47,587 nucleotides of DNA from Flavobacteriales bacterium (lineage in GTDB: Bacteria; Bacteroidota; Bacteroidia; Flavobacteriales_F; PHOS-HE28): the NCBI GenBank assembly GCA_023382455.1, contig JAHDVX010000026.1, forward strand, positions 1-47,587, read 5' to 3'. Shown here one piece after another: positions 9,737 through 18,552 of the stretch (position 1 is the first letter of the stretch; every line of letters begins with the position of its first letter). The notes beneath the pieces were generated by a model. It saw only the letters and a list, made by a program, of their open reading frames with translations, did not search any database and had not been told where the DNA came from. The position numbers and the translations under genes are program-made.

Positions 9737-10624
9737 ATGATGTTGTGCAACAGATACAATTGGGCGGCCGCCGCCTTGATACTCCTGGCCATGACCGGAT
9801 GCGGTGGGCCTGGGACGGACCAGGCGACCACCACCGCCGATACCCTGACGGTGACCCAGGATGCCGACGCATTGGTGAAGGTGGGCAACAAGCTCTTCAG
9901 CATTCCCTCGCCCGTACAGTCCGTCCTGTTGATCCGGGACCTCAAGGCTCCCTACACGCCGGAACTCGCCTTGCCCACGGACAGCATGGCACGTTTCACC
10001 ACCAAGGAGAAACAGGCCATGGCCTTGGGCATCTACGGGGCCGACCTGGCCTATGCGGCCGTGCACAAGGATGCCCAGCGGGCATTGAAGACCATGAAGG
10101 CCGTGGAGCAACTGAGCGGGCAGCTCAATCTGGCCAACGCCTTGAGCAAGGGCCTGCTGGAGGGCTTCAAGAAGAACATCAACAACGAGGACAGCCTCCT
10201 GCGGATGACCGGTACTGCTTTCCGCAACCTGGACATGTACCTGAAGGAGGACGAGCGCAACGACGTTTCCGTGGCCGTGCTCACCGGCGGTTGGGTGGAA
10301 GGCCTTTATCTGGCCCTGGGTGCCACGGGCAACACGCTGGATGACCGGCTGGCCAAGCGGATCGCCGAGCAGCAGCACACCCTGAACAACCTGATCGAGC
10401 TGCAGCAGCAGAATGGTGGATCCCCTGAGGTCATCGCCCTTTTCCAGGACCTCGCCTCTTCCTACAAGGACATATCCCTGGAGTACACCTTCGTGCAGCC
10501 CACGCTGGATGCCGAGCACAAGATCACCTATATCAACAGTGAGACCAAGGCCCAAGTATCGCCGCAGGCCCTGGAAGGCATCGTCCGCAAGATCCGCTCC
10601 ATCCGCTCCGCCATTATCGCATGA
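9737..10624 (+). CDS. Conserved-looking lipoprotein of unknown function
   Basis: 295 residues. The signal ends in LLAMTGC, a lipobox, followed by a Thr/Asp-rich linker and a mostly helical domain with many Leu/Ala/Lys heptad-like stretches (about 60-295). No catalytic motif is recognised. A second ATG at 9740 would remove one residue. The stop codon overlaps the ATG of the next gene (ATGA), so the pair is one transcription unit and probably translationally coupled. The family resembles uncharacterised Bacteroidota helical lipoproteins. I cannot assign a function. Confidence 0.8.
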   Translation: MMLCNRYNWAAAALILLAMTGCGGPGTDQATTTADTLTVTQDADALVKVGNKLFSIPSPVQSVLLIRDLKAPYTPELALPTDSMARFTTKEKQAMALGIYGADLAYAAVHKDAQRALKTMKAVEQLSGQLNLANALSKGLLEGFKKNINNEDSLLRMTGTAFRNLDMYLKEDERNDVSVAVLTGGWVEGLYLALGATGNTLDDRLAKRIAEQQHTLNNLIELQQQNGGSPEVIALFQDLASSYKDISLEYTFVQPTLDAEHKITYINSETKAQVSPQALEGIVRKIRSIRSAIIA

Positions 10625-11046
10625 CCATGAGAAGCATCCTCCTTTCCATCGCCATTGGAACCGGCCTGCTCCTGGCCGGGGATATGAAGGCCCAATGCGA
10701 TACCATCGCCTCGATCTGCGAGAAGAACATCACGGCCGAGTATATCCCGGACGGCCAGTTCTACCGGGCACTCCTGCGTGAGGACGAGGTGGCGGAGTTC
10801 AACCTCACCCTGTTCGGCGGGGCCACCTACCGCGTGGCTGCATGCAGCGGCACCACGGATGGCAACCTCATCTTCAGCGTGTACGACAAGGAGCGCAACC
10901 TGCTCTTCTCGAACAAGGAGTTCAACAACGACCCGTACTGGGACCTGGTGGTGGCCAACACGCTGGACGTGGTGATCAACGCGGAGCTGGACCCCACCAA
11001 GGCCAACAGCGGCTGTGCGGTGCTGCTGATCGGCTTCAAGAAGTAG
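10621..11046 (+). CDS. Secreted protein of unknown function
   Basis: 141 residues. A signal peptide (about 1-25, ending MKAQ) precedes a small domain with three cysteines close to the start (QCDTIASIC) and one near the C-terminus (SGCAVLLIG). The composition suggests an all-beta domain (alternating strands such as EFNLTLFGGATYRVAAC). The segment SGTTDGNLIFSVYD resembles beta-sandwich domains seen in extracellular proteins. The ATGA overlap with the preceding lipoprotein gene suggests that the two products work together at the cell envelope. A hairpin 35 bases downstream ends the unit. Confidence 0.8.
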   Translation: MTMRSILLSIAIGTGLLLAGDMKAQCDTIASICEKNITAEYIPDGQFYRALLREDEVAEFNLTLFGGATYRVAACSGTTDGNLIFSVYDKERNLLFSNKEFNNDPYWDLVVANTLDVVINAELDPTKANSGCAVLLIGFKK

Positions 11047-11080
11047 GCGCAAGCACTTTCCCGCCACCGGAACATTGGAC

Positions 11081-11107
11081 CGGCCCTCCCGTAGAAGAGG
11101 GCCGTTT
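11081..11107 (+). terminator. Hairpin terminator after the lipoprotein pair
   Basis: CGGCCCTC (11081-11088) pairs with GAGGGCCG (11097-11104), followed by only TTT. It is a weak intrinsic terminator, well placed between the secreted-protein gene and the ABC transporter gene. Confidence 0.6.
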
Positions 11108-11142
11108 CCATTTCCGGCCGCCCCGTGCGCCGGGGGCAGGTG

Positions 11143-14100
11143 ATGACCGAGAACATCCTCAAGGCCTTGTTGCAGCTCTTCGCGATCATCGCGAAGACCG
11201 AGCGCGATGGGGAAACCCCGTCCGGCCTTGAGGTGGTGCGGCGCTTCCTGGCCAGGCAATTCACCGGCCCGGTGGTGGAGGAGCATTTCCGCCTGTTCGA
11301 GGCCTACGTGGCCGCCTTCCACAGCAGCGGGGGGCAGAGCGAGCGCAGCCGCAAGCGTACGAGCGTCAATTCCGTGAAGGTGCTGAAGATCTGCACCGAG
11401 GTGAACGAGGAGCTGAACAAGCGGCAGAAGTTCGTGGTCCTCGTGCACCTGCTGGAACTGGTGCACAGCCGGGGAAGCCTCCTGGAGCAGGAGCGGGACT
11501 TCGTGCAGACCGTGGCGGATACCTTCCACATTGAACAGGCCTTGTTCGAGCGGTGCAGCGCCTTCGTGAGCGCCGATGCCGGGACGCGCGAGGATGCCCA
11601 GGACCTCCTCTACATCAACAAGGCGACCGAGGCCGGCACCCGCCACGCCAAACACCTGCATTCGCACGGGCTGGACGGCGAGGTGCGCGTGTTGCACCTG
11701 CCGGGCGTGTCCCTGTACCTGATGCGCTATCTCGGCAACGCGGACCTGCGGCTGAACGGCAGGCAGGTGGGCGCGGGCCAGGTCCAGGTGCTGGACAACG
11801 GCATGTCCCTGCGCACCACGCACGGCCAACCGATCTACTACAGCGAGATCCTTTCCCGTTTCTTCCGGGACAGCGACGCGGAGCGGATCGTCTTCCGGGC
11901 GGAGGCCATCGAGTACCACTTCCCCAACGGACGGCCGGGCCTGCATGAGCTCAGCCTGGCCGAGACCGGGGGCAAGTTGATCGGCATCATGGGCGGCAGC
12001 GGCAGCGGCAAGAGCACCCTGCTGAACGTGCTGAACGGCAACCTCAGGCCGGACAAGGGCAAGGTCACCATCAACGGGGTGGACGTGCACACCGGTGCCG
12101 ACCATATCCGCGGGGTGATCGGATACATCAGCCAGGACGACCTGCTGCTTGAGGAGCTTACCGTATACCAGAACCTGTACTACAACGCCAAGCTCTGCTT
12201 CGGCACCTTGTCCGAGGCGGAGATCGGTAAGCGGGTGCTGCGCATGCTCCAGACCTTGGGGCTTTACGAGATCAGGGACCTCAAGGTGGGCAGTGCCCTG
12301 GACAAGACCATCAGCGGGGGGCAACGCAAGCGACTGAACATCGCCCTGGAGCTGATCCGCGAACCCAGCGTGCTCTTCGTGGACGAGCCCACAAGCGGCC
12401 TCAGCTCGCGCGATTCGGAGAACATCATGGACCTGTTGAAGGAGCTCGCCCTCAAAGGGCGCATCATCTTCACGGTGATCCACCAGCCCTCATCGGACAT
12501 CTTCAAGCTGTTCGACCGGCTGCTGCTGATGGACCAGGAGGGCAACCCGGTGTATTACGGGGATCCCGTGGATGCCGTGGTCTACTTCAAGAAGGTTTCC
12601 GGGCATGCCGACAGCGACCTGGGCCAGTGTGCCGCCTGCGGGAACGTGAACCCCGAGCAGATCTTCAACATCCTGGAGGCCAAGATCGTGGACGAGTATG
12701 GGCGCGAGACCGACCAGCGCCGCATCGGGCCCGAGGCTTGGAACGAGGTGTTCCGGGCGCAGATGGAGGTGCGGGTGGCCCGGGTGCCCGATGAGACCCG
12801 CATCCCCATGAGCACCTTCCGGGCACCCCGAAAGCTGGCGCAAATGGCCATCTACTTCGCCCGGGATGTCCGCTCCAAGCTGGCCAACCGCCAATATGTG
12901 CTGATTAACCTCCTGGAGGCGCCCGTGCTGGCCTTCATCATGGCGTTCTTCCTGCGGCACAGCGCCAATGCGGACGATCCCCTGGCGCACTACGTGTACC
13001 GTACCAACATCAATATCCCGCAGTACCTCTTCATCGCGGTGATCGTGTCGCTGTTCCTGGGGCTGTCCGTGGCCGCCGAGGAGATCCTGCGCGACCGGAA
13101 GATGCTCCAGCGCGAGAAGTTCCTCTCCCTGAGCAGGGCCAGCTACCTGTTGAGCAAGATCGGGCTCATGTTCGTGATCTCCGCCATCCAGACCCTGTTC
13201 CTGGTGCTGGTGGGCGATGCGGTGCTGGGCATGGGCGCCATGGGCCTGCAGCACTATCTGGTGCTCTTCTCCACGGCATGCTTCGCCAACGTGCTCGGCC
13301 TGAACGTCAGCGCCAGCTTCAACAGCGCCAAGGTGATCTACATGATGATCCCGCTGCTGATCATCCCGCAGCTGATGTTCAGCGGCGTGATCGTGCGTTT
13401 CGACAAGCTGCACCGCTGGTTCGCCTCGGAGAAAAGCGTGCCCTGGATCGGCAACGTGATGGCCAGCCGGTGGGCCTATGAGGCGCTGGCCGTTTCCCAG
13501 TACATGGACAACGCGTACGAGCGGGGATTCTACGGGATGAAGCGCCGGATGCGGACAGCCAACTGGAAGAAGGACCTCTGGGTGCGTGAGCTCTCCGAGC
13601 GGAGCAACGCCATGCGGCGCGCCTTGGAAAACGGGCAAACGGACACTCCGGAGTTCATTGCGGACAGGCAACTAGTGCACCGGGAGATGGCCAAGGAAGC
13701 CCGAAGCCTGAAGGGCCTGCACATGGGCCGGATGGAACAGCTCGCCACCGGCCAGGTGGACCATGCCGTGCTCGATGAACTGGACAGCGTATTGAACGTA
13801 CTGACCATCCACTACCGGCAGGTATACCGCGATGCGGAGCAGGAGAAGGAGGCCCGTGTGGCGGCCATGACCGCCACGCCGGAGCTGAAGCAGGCCTACT
13901 TCGAGCTGATGGACGCCAACCGCAACGAGAGCCTGGCGGACGAGGTGACCAACCGGCGCGAGGTGACCCTGATCACGGAATACCAGGGAGAACTGGTGCA
14001 AAAGAGCGATCCCATCTTTCTCAGGCCCAGCGAGGGCGGCTTCTTCGATGCGCAGTTCTACGCGCCGGTGAAGCTCATCTTCGGCCGCCAAGTGCCCACC

Positions 14101-14217
14101 CTGTGGGCCAACGTGTTTCTGCTTTGGGGCATGACCTTGGTGTTCATGGCCGCCCTGAAGGTCAACTTCTTCCCGTGGCTGATCGCCCTCCTGGACCGGC
14201 GGGTACGCGCCGCCTGA
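11143..14217 (+). CDS. ABCG-like transporter with TerB-like N-terminal domain
   Basis: 1024 residues. The N-terminal region (about 1-140) is helical and starts like TerB-type domains (LLQLFAIIAKTERDGETP). A linker domain follows to about 270. The ATPase has Walker A GGSGSGKST (about residue 284), signature SGGQRKR (about 391) and Walker B VLFVDEPTSGL (about 412), with the ABCG/White-type HQPSSDIF switch. Membrane helices occupy about 583-755, then a soluble helical stretch rich in charged residues, and a last helix near 985-1010. ATPase and permease are on one chain, so a homodimer is expected; the substrate is unknown. ATG at 11143 was preferred to GTG at 11125. It ends 3 bases before the convergent siaC-like stop. 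Confidence 0.88.
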   Translation: MTENILKALLQLFAIIAKTERDGETPSGLEVVRRFLARQFTGPVVEEHFRLFEAYVAAFHSSGGQSERSRKRTSVNSVKVLKICTEVNEELNKRQKFVVLVHLLELVHSRGSLLEQERDFVQTVADTFHIEQALFERCSAFVSADAGTREDAQDLLYINKATEAGTRHAKHLHSHGLDGEVRVLHLPGVSLYLMRYLGNADLRLNGRQVGAGQVQVLDNGMSLRTTHGQPIYYSEILSRFFRDSDAERIVFRAEAIEYHFPNGRPGLHELSLAETGGKLIGIMGGSGSGKSTLLNVLNGNLRPDKGKVTINGVDVHTGADHIRGVIGYISQDDLLLEELTVYQNLYYNAKLCFGTLSEAEIGKRVLRMLQTLGLYEIRDLKVGSALDKTISGGQRKRLNIALELIREPSVLFVDEPTSGLSSRDSENIMDLLKELALKGRIIFTVIHQPSSDIFKLFDRLLLMDQEGNPVYYGDPVDAVVYFKKVSGHADSDLGQCAACGNVNPEQIFNILEAKIVDEYGRETDQRRIGPEAWNEVFRAQMEVRVARVPDETRIPMSTFRAPRKLAQMAIYFARDVRSKLANRQYVLINLLEAPVLAFIMAFFLRHSANADDPLAHYVYRTNINIPQYLFIAVIVSLFLGLSVAAEEILRDRKMLQREKFLSLSRASYLLSKIGLMFVISAIQTLFLVLVGDAVLGMGAMGLQHYLVLFSTACFANVLGLNVSASFNSAKVIYMMIPLLIIPQLMFSGVIVRFDKLHRWFASEKSVPWIGNVMASRWAYEALAVSQYMDNAYERGFYGMKRRMRTANWKKDLWVRELSERSNAMRRALENGQTDTPEFIADRQLVHREMAKEARSLKGLHMGRMEQLATGQVDHAVLDELDSVLNVLTIHYRQVYRDAEQEKEARVAAMTATPELKQAYFELMDANRNESLADEVTNRREVTLITEYQGELVQKSDPIFLRPSEGGFFDAQFYAPVKLIFGRQVPTLWANVFLLWGMTLVFMAALKVNFFPWLIALLDRRVRAA

Positions 14218-14220
14218 CCC

Positions 14221-14613
14221 TTACTTGTCGTCCACTTCTTCCACCTGCACCATCTTGAAGGGCAGGTTGATGATGGCCTGGTAGTCCTCGCCGGCCTCCA
14301 GCATGTCCTCGTCGTCGGGTTCGTAGTGCCACAACACCAGCACCTCATTCCCGGCATTGCGCACCGCCTCCAGCTTCTTGAACAGGTCCAGGATGCACTT
14401 GCTGGAACTGGTGTTGAAGTATTCCAATTGAACACGCAGCCGCGTGGAGGGCTTGGGGTTGCGGCCGTACTGGTCCACCCAGTCGATCAGCGGCTTGTAG
14501 AACTCGATGGAGTTTTCGGGAATGGAACGCCCCCGCAGGTCCAGCAGCCCGGTGCTGGCGTCGAAATTGACCGTGGGCGTCTTCGCGGTCCCATCCAGGA
14601 CGATGTTGGTCAT
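14221..14613 (-). CDS. SiaC-family regulatory phosphoprotein (DUF1987)
   Basis: 130 residues from the ATG at 14613; a TTG 15 bases upstream overlaps the previous gene but is less likely. The family is the substrate of SiaB kinases. In Pseudomonas aeruginosa SiaC is phosphorylated on Thr68 and, when unphosphorylated, activates a diguanylate cyclase. Here the core FYKPLIDWVDQY and the segment LEYFNTSSSK are present, and with this start the Thr of YFNTSSS is residue 68, the same number as the known site. The gene follows the SiaB-like kinase with an 11-base gap and runs against the ABC transporter gene. No cyclase target is in the window. Confidence 0.9.
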   Translation of the reverse strand: MTNIVLDGTAKTPTVNFDASTGLLDLRGRSIPENSIEFYKPLIDWVDQYGRNPKPSTRLRVQLEYFNTSSSKCILDLFKKLEAVRNAGNEVLVLWHYEPDDEDMLEAGEDYQAIINLPFKMVQVEEVDDK

Positions 14614-14624
14614 GGTCGTGCAGA

Positions 14625-15182
14625 TCAAGTGGTCACGTTCACGTTAAGGCTGAAAAAGGCATTGTTGTTGTCCAAGGGGACGAAGCCGTACTCCAACTTC
14701 TGGCCGCTCCGGCGGGCGATGTCGATCAAGCCCAAGCCGCCCCCGCCGGTACGGGTGAACTTGCCGTCCGACAGGCGGCTCTGGTACAGCTCGCGCAACT
14801 GTTCGGGCTTGCAACCGTTCACTTGGTCCAGGCGGGCCTTCAGTTCCTCCACTTCGCTTTGGGCCATGAAATTACCGGTGAGCACCGAATACCCCGAAAC
14901 ATCATGGGCGATCATCACCACGCCTTGGCGCTCATCGGGTGGAAGCGGTGCACCGTTGGGGTCCGAAATCCGGTTGTTGTGGTGATAGAGATTCTGCAGG
15001 CATTCCATCACCACGTTGAAGACACGCTTGCGCACCCGGTGGTCCGGCTCGGAGGCGTTCATCCGGTGCTCCACCAGGTTAAGGATGGCCCCGATCAGTT
15101 CCGGTGACAGCACTCCCTTGAACGACAGCATGATCCGATGCTTCTCCAAGTCGTCGTACAGGTCGTAGATGCGGTTCACCAT
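14625..15182 (-). CDS. SiaB-family protein kinase (GHKL-type)
   Basis: 185 residues from the ATG at 15182 (a TTG at 15212 is possible). It resembles the small anti-sigma-type/SiaB Ser/Thr kinases. The N-box is in NVVMECLQNLYHHNN (about residues 80-95) and the G-box is GGGGLGLIDIARRSG (about 155-170). It is expected to phosphorylate the SiaC-like protein encoded next to it. The partner phosphatase (SiaA, PP2C type) and cyclase (SiaD) of the Pseudomonas system are absent here. It diverges from the methyltransferase gene with about 160 bases between. Confidence 0.88.
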   Translation of the reverse strand: MVNRIYDLYDDLEKHRIMLSFKGVLSPELIGAILNLVEHRMNASEPDHRVRKRVFNVVMECLQNLYHHNNRISDPNGAPLPPDERQGVVMIAHDVSGYSVLTGNFMAQSEVEELKARLDQVNGCKPEQLRELYQSRLSDGKFTRTGGGGLGLIDIARRSGQKLEYGFVPLDNNNAFFSLNVNVTT

Positions 15183-15320
15183 GATCGGAATTGGGCCAAG
15201 GAGCAGGCTCAATGCAAAGAAACCGGGGCCTGTTGATGGTTGTAGGTCGACCTGCGGGAGTTATCCACCAAATTGTGAACCTGTGCGACGGCCTGCCCCC
15301 GAAGAGCCGCGCCTGGAAGC

Positions 15321-15328
15321 TACTTTCG
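15321..15328 (+). promoter_or_regulatory. -7-type promoter element (TACTTTCG)
   Basis: TACTTTCG, one base from TAnnTTTG, 18 bases before the ATG at 15347. It argues against the in-frame start 156 bases further upstream. Confidence 0.5.
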
Positions 15329-15346
15329 CCCAGCCCTACAAGCATT

Positions 15347-16072
15347 ATGGGTTGGTTCTACAGGTGGTTCGGTTCCCCATGGTACGCCATGCTGTACAAG
15401 CATCGCGATGAGGAGGATGCGGCCGGACTGGTGGCGAGTGTGATTGCCAAGGGTGGTTTGCGCCCCGGGGATAAGCTCCTGGACCTGGCTTGCGGGCGGG
15501 GGCGGCATGCGGCCGTGTTCGCAAAGGCCGGCCTGGATGTCACCGGTGTGGATATCTCCGTGCAGAGCATCAAGGATGCCAAAGCCCAGGTGCCCGGCGT
15601 ACACTTTGAGGTACATGACATGCGTGAGCCCTTTGCCCGGGACCAGTTCGATGCCGTGGTCTGCCTGTTCACCAGCTTGGGCTACACCGGCGACCGGAAT
15701 GATGACCGGCGGGCCGTTTCCGCTGCGGCACAAGCCCTGAAGCCGGGTGGCCTTTTCGTGCTGGACCTCATGAACGGCGATGTGGTGACGCGGGACCTGG
15801 TGCCTGAGGAGGTAAGGCACATCGAGGGCATGCGCTTCGTGGTGAACCGTACGGTGGAGAACGGGGAAGTGGTGAAACGGATCCTGGTGGAGCACCCTGA
15901 AGGTGAGCACCGGTTCGAGGAGCGCGTGCATGCCTGGCGCCTGCCCGAGGTGGAAGCACTGATCGAAGGCGCCGGGCTCAGGTTGAAAGAGGTGACGGAC
16001 AGCACCTGCGCCAATACATTCCATCCCGAGCATTCGAACCGCATAGTGGCCTGGGCCAGAAAGCAAGCATGA
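15347..16072 (+). CDS. Class I SAM-dependent methyltransferase
   Basis: 241 residues from the ATG at 15347. Motif I is LLDLACGRGRHAAVFAKAG (from residue 44), with the acidic residue that binds SAM ribose in VTGVDIS. Later core motifs are DAVVCLFTSLGYT and ALKPGGLFVLDLMN. The fold is the Methyltransf_11/25 type, with a beta extension in the C-terminal half; the substrate is unknown. The stop overlaps the ATG of the ZIP transporter (ATGA), and the third gene follows after 3 bases, so 15347-17736 is one operon. The longer frame from 15191 lacks family similarity and is upstream of the promoter octamer. Confidence 0.93.
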   Translation: MGWFYRWFGSPWYAMLYKHRDEEDAAGLVASVIAKGGLRPGDKLLDLACGRGRHAAVFAKAGLDVTGVDISVQSIKDAKAQVPGVHFEVHDMREPFARDQFDAVVCLFTSLGYTGDRNDDRRAVSAAAQALKPGGLFVLDLMNGDVVTRDLVPEEVRHIEGMRFVVNRTVENGEVVKRILVEHPEGEHRFEERVHAWRLPEVEALIEGAGLRLKEVTDSTCANTFHPEHSNRIVAWARKQA

Positions 16073-16782
16073 GCCTTCCGTTGTTGATCATCCTCTTCCT
16101 GGCCTTGCCCTTGGCGGCTGGTGCCTGGGTGCGTTTCAGGACTGCCGATCCCGGGCATGTGAAGCTGCTGCTCGCCTTCAGTGGCGCCTTCCTGCTCAGC
16201 GTCACCGTGCTGCACATGCTGCCCGAACTGTTCTCCCGGGGAGGGCATGAGGTGGGGCTTTGGGTGCTCGCCGGCTTCATGCTTCAGGTGGCCTTGGAGT
16301 TTTTCAGCCATGGTATCGAGCATGGGCACGCCCATGTACATGCACACGCCTCGGGCAGCCGCACGTTGCCATTGATCACCTTGGTCAGCCTGTTCGTGCA
16401 TTCCTTCACTGAGGGCATGCCTTTCGCCGACCCGCGTGTGGGTGGCGACCTGCCGTTCGTGGTGGGCGTTCTGCTCCACAAACTACCCATGGCCATTGCC
16501 TTGGCCACTGTGCTTCAGCGATCGGCCGTGGGAGTGGGGCGTTCTTGGGCCACGTTGGCCATTTTCGCGGTGGCCGCACCGCTCGGCATCCTCTTCGGCC
16601 ATCTTTCGGGGGAACGGCTTGGCGAAGCCTTCCTGACGGCCGCCTTGGCCTTGGCCATCGGTATGCTGCTCCACATCAGTACCACCATCATCTTCGAGGC
16701 CACACCGGACCATCGGTTCAATGCCAAGCGCTTTGCCGCCGTCCTGTTCGGGGTGTTGCTGGCCGTGGCCACCAGCCACTGA
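16069..16782 (+). CDS. ZIP-family divalent metal transporter
   Basis: 237 residues with about eight membrane helices. A His-rich loop (residues 81-93, HGIEHGHAHVHAH) lies between helices 3 and 4, as is typical of ZIP proteins. The metal-site motifs are HSFTEG (111-116) in helix 4 and HKLPM (137-141) in helix 5; many ZIPs read HNFPEG and HEIPE. It likely brings zinc or another divalent metal into the cytoplasm. It overlaps the methyltransferase gene by 4 bases and precedes the EEP gene by 3. Confidence 0.93.
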   Translation: MSLPLLIILFLALPLAAGAWVRFRTADPGHVKLLLAFSGAFLLSVTVLHMLPELFSRGGHEVGLWVLAGFMLQVALEFFSHGIEHGHAHVHAHASGSRTLPLITLVSLFVHSFTEGMPFADPRVGGDLPFVVGVLLHKLPMAIALATVLQRSAVGVGRSWATLAIFAVAAPLGILFGHLSGERLGEAFLTAALALAIGMLLHISTTIIFEATPDHRFNAKRFAAVLFGVLLAVATSH

Positions 16783-16785
16783 ACC

Positions 16786-17736
16786 ATGGAGGAGCGCGGT
16801 GGAAAGGGCTTCCGGAGCGGAATGCCCCAAGCGTTGGCCTTGGTGATCCTTGGGGTACTGCTCGCCTTCGGGGGCGATCCGTTCCCGCTGCTCAACGCGC
16901 GCGCCTTCCTGCTGCCCATTACAGCGGTCCTGCTGCCCGTGACAGTTTGGTGGTGGTGGAAAGGAAGGAAAGCGCTCGCAGTCGGGGCATTCGTGGCAGC
17001 CCTGCTGACTGCGCTACCAACGGCCCGCTTCCTCGTCGATCGGCCGGGGAAGCCTTCCGGAACGGAGTTCTTGCGCGTGGCGCTATTGAATGTCCATGAG
17101 GATAACGATGCCTACGCCGAGGTGGTGGCCGTGGCCCGGAGTACCGGGGCTGATGTATTGGCCGTGCTCGAAACCGACGACAGGTGGTACCAAGACCTGG
17201 TGGCAGCGCTGGGTGACCAATACCCCTGGCATGTGCATGGAGGGGGCGAGCGCTTCTACGGCATCGCACTGTTCAGCAGGGTACCGGTCAGGAATGCCGA
17301 TGTGGTCTCATTGGACGGGTTACCGTCCATTCGCGCCGCGATAACCACCCCTTCCGGGCCGTTGATCCTGTTCGCCGTCCACCTGCGGGCGCCGGAATCC
17401 GCTGCAAAGACCGCGCAACGCAACCGGCAGTGGCGCATGCTGGAAACCTGGGTCAGCGAGGAAGCCGGGCCTGTTTGCGTGGTGGGTGACCTCAATACGG
17501 TGCCTTGGGACCGATCATTCAGGAATTTTATAGGAGCCACGGGAGTTGATGGCGGGCGTGACATCCTTCGGCCTACATGGCCCACATACGCCGGTGCCTG
17601 TCTTGTGCCATTGGACCACCTGCTTGCAGGGCATGGCGCGCAAGTGGGGGCAACACACCTGTTGGACATTCCCGGGTCGGACCACTTGGGCAAGACGGTT
17701 ACCCTACGTACGGCCGGACAACAGGCACCCGGATGA
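16786..17736 (+). CDS. Membrane-anchored EEP-family phosphatase/nuclease
   Basis: 316 residues. Two or three hydrophobic helices (about 14-80) are followed by an endonuclease/exonuclease/phosphatase domain. Catalytic elements can be followed in order: a metal-ligand Glu in VLAVLETDD, His in LFAVHLRAP, GDLNTVPWD, and SDHLG near the C-terminus. Members of this N-terminally anchored type are found in many Gram-negatives; substrates may be phospholipid-like or nucleic-acid-like, so only the fold is certain. It is the third gene of the methyltransferase-ZIP operon. Confidence 0.9.
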   Translation: MEERGGKGFRSGMPQALALVILGVLLAFGGDPFPLLNARAFLLPITAVLLPVTVWWWWKGRKALAVGAFVAALLTALPTARFLVDRPGKPSGTEFLRVALLNVHEDNDAYAEVVAVARSTGADVLAVLETDDRWYQDLVAALGDQYPWHVHGGGERFYGIALFSRVPVRNADVVSLDGLPSIRAAITTPSGPLILFAVHLRAPESAAKTAQRNRQWRMLETWVSEEAGPVCVVGDLNTVPWDRSFRNFIGATGVDGGRDILRPTWPTYAGACLVPLDHLLAGHGAQVGATHLLDIPGSDHLGKTVTLRTAGQQAPG

Positions 17737-18033
17737 AGAGGATAAGCCTGTTGAAAACACGCCATGCCGAGGGGTTTGGTTTCGAGGGTGGCCTTGTGCA
17801 AATTTGCGAGGCCATGAACGAAATCATCAGCTCCAACCCGCAGGATCGGGAATCCCGGCAACCCCGACCGCTAGCCTGCGTTTGAACCTCCATGGCGAGG
17901 TTCCTTCATCAAATCTCTCAAGCAGGTTCGTTCCGCTTTGGGCTGACCCTCCGGCCTGTCGATGCCCGGTACGACCATGCCCAACCCCACAGTTGAAGAG
18001 TTCCGTACCAATCACCCTAAAAACCGAGTAGTC
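17737..18033. other. Intergenic region with a small hairpin
   Basis: 297 bases. GAACCTC (17884-17890) and GAGGTTC (17897-17903) form a 7-bp hairpin followed by CTTC, possibly ending the upstream operon. Short open frames here have no family look or promoter. No further structure noticed. Confidence 0.4.
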
Positions 18034-18339
18034 ATGATCGCACAAACCCGCACTTTCATCCGATTGGGCCTGATCTCCATCGTCGGGCTCGCGTTCTACT
18101 ATGCCCACTTGTTCCTTGGAATGGTGGGGAATGCATGGATGTTCAAGGCATTGGCGGTTTGCTTCCTGGTGGCCACCGTGCCGCTCCCGATCATTGCCGT
18201 GGGCAACCGCAAGCTGTTCCCCGCCTTGGAGACACGCACGAAGCACCTCTTGGCCATGGGCGCCTTGTTACTGCTGGTGCACCACTTCCTGATGACCTTC
18301 ATCTTCGTGATGTTCCTGCCCGAGGGGCGAATCCTTTGA
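18034..18339 (+). CDS. Small membrane protein of unknown function
   Basis: 101 residues from the ATG at 18034. Three hydrophobic stretches (about 10-30, 37-57 and 71-92) suggest three membrane helices. The charged segment GNRKLFPALETRTKHLL lies between helices 2 and 3. An in-frame ATG at 17962 would add 24 polar residues that do not look like part of the protein. I do not recognise the family. It stands alone, with the terminator-like hairpin at 18516 about 175 bases downstream. Confidence 0.6.
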   Translation: MIAQTRTFIRLGLISIVGLAFYYAHLFLGMVGNAWMFKALAVCFLVATVPLPIIAVGNRKLFPALETRTKHLLAMGALLLLVHHFLMTFIFVMFLPEGRIL

Positions 18340-18515
18340 GGGAGAAGGGCATACGCCACGGAAAGTCGGGCGGGTCATTGGTAACCTATTCATTTGGGGT
18401 GCCGTTGCAATGGTCATGTCGGTCTTGCACGGACCGGAAAGTATGGGATTCCCTGGTCGCCGGAAGCGGGTACGCTTTCAACGCCGGAGCCTGTAAGCAA
18501 CGGGACCAGGACATT

Positions 18516-18550
18516 CGGAACGCGCCCTGTAAGGCGCGTTCCGTGTTTTC
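18516..18550 (+). terminator. Strong hairpin terminator
   Basis: CGGAACGCGCC (18516-18526) pairs with GGCGCGTTCCG (18533-18543) around a 6-base loop, followed by TGTTTT. It ends the small membrane gene and may also serve the convergent reductase gene whose stop is at 18553. Confidence 0.75.
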
Positions 18551-18552
18551 CC

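Noticed and set aside
9581-10555. Extension of the priA frame far upstream
   Set aside because: It overlaps the divergent lipoprotein gene and lacks any PriA-like sequence; the family start and promoter octamer point to 9580.
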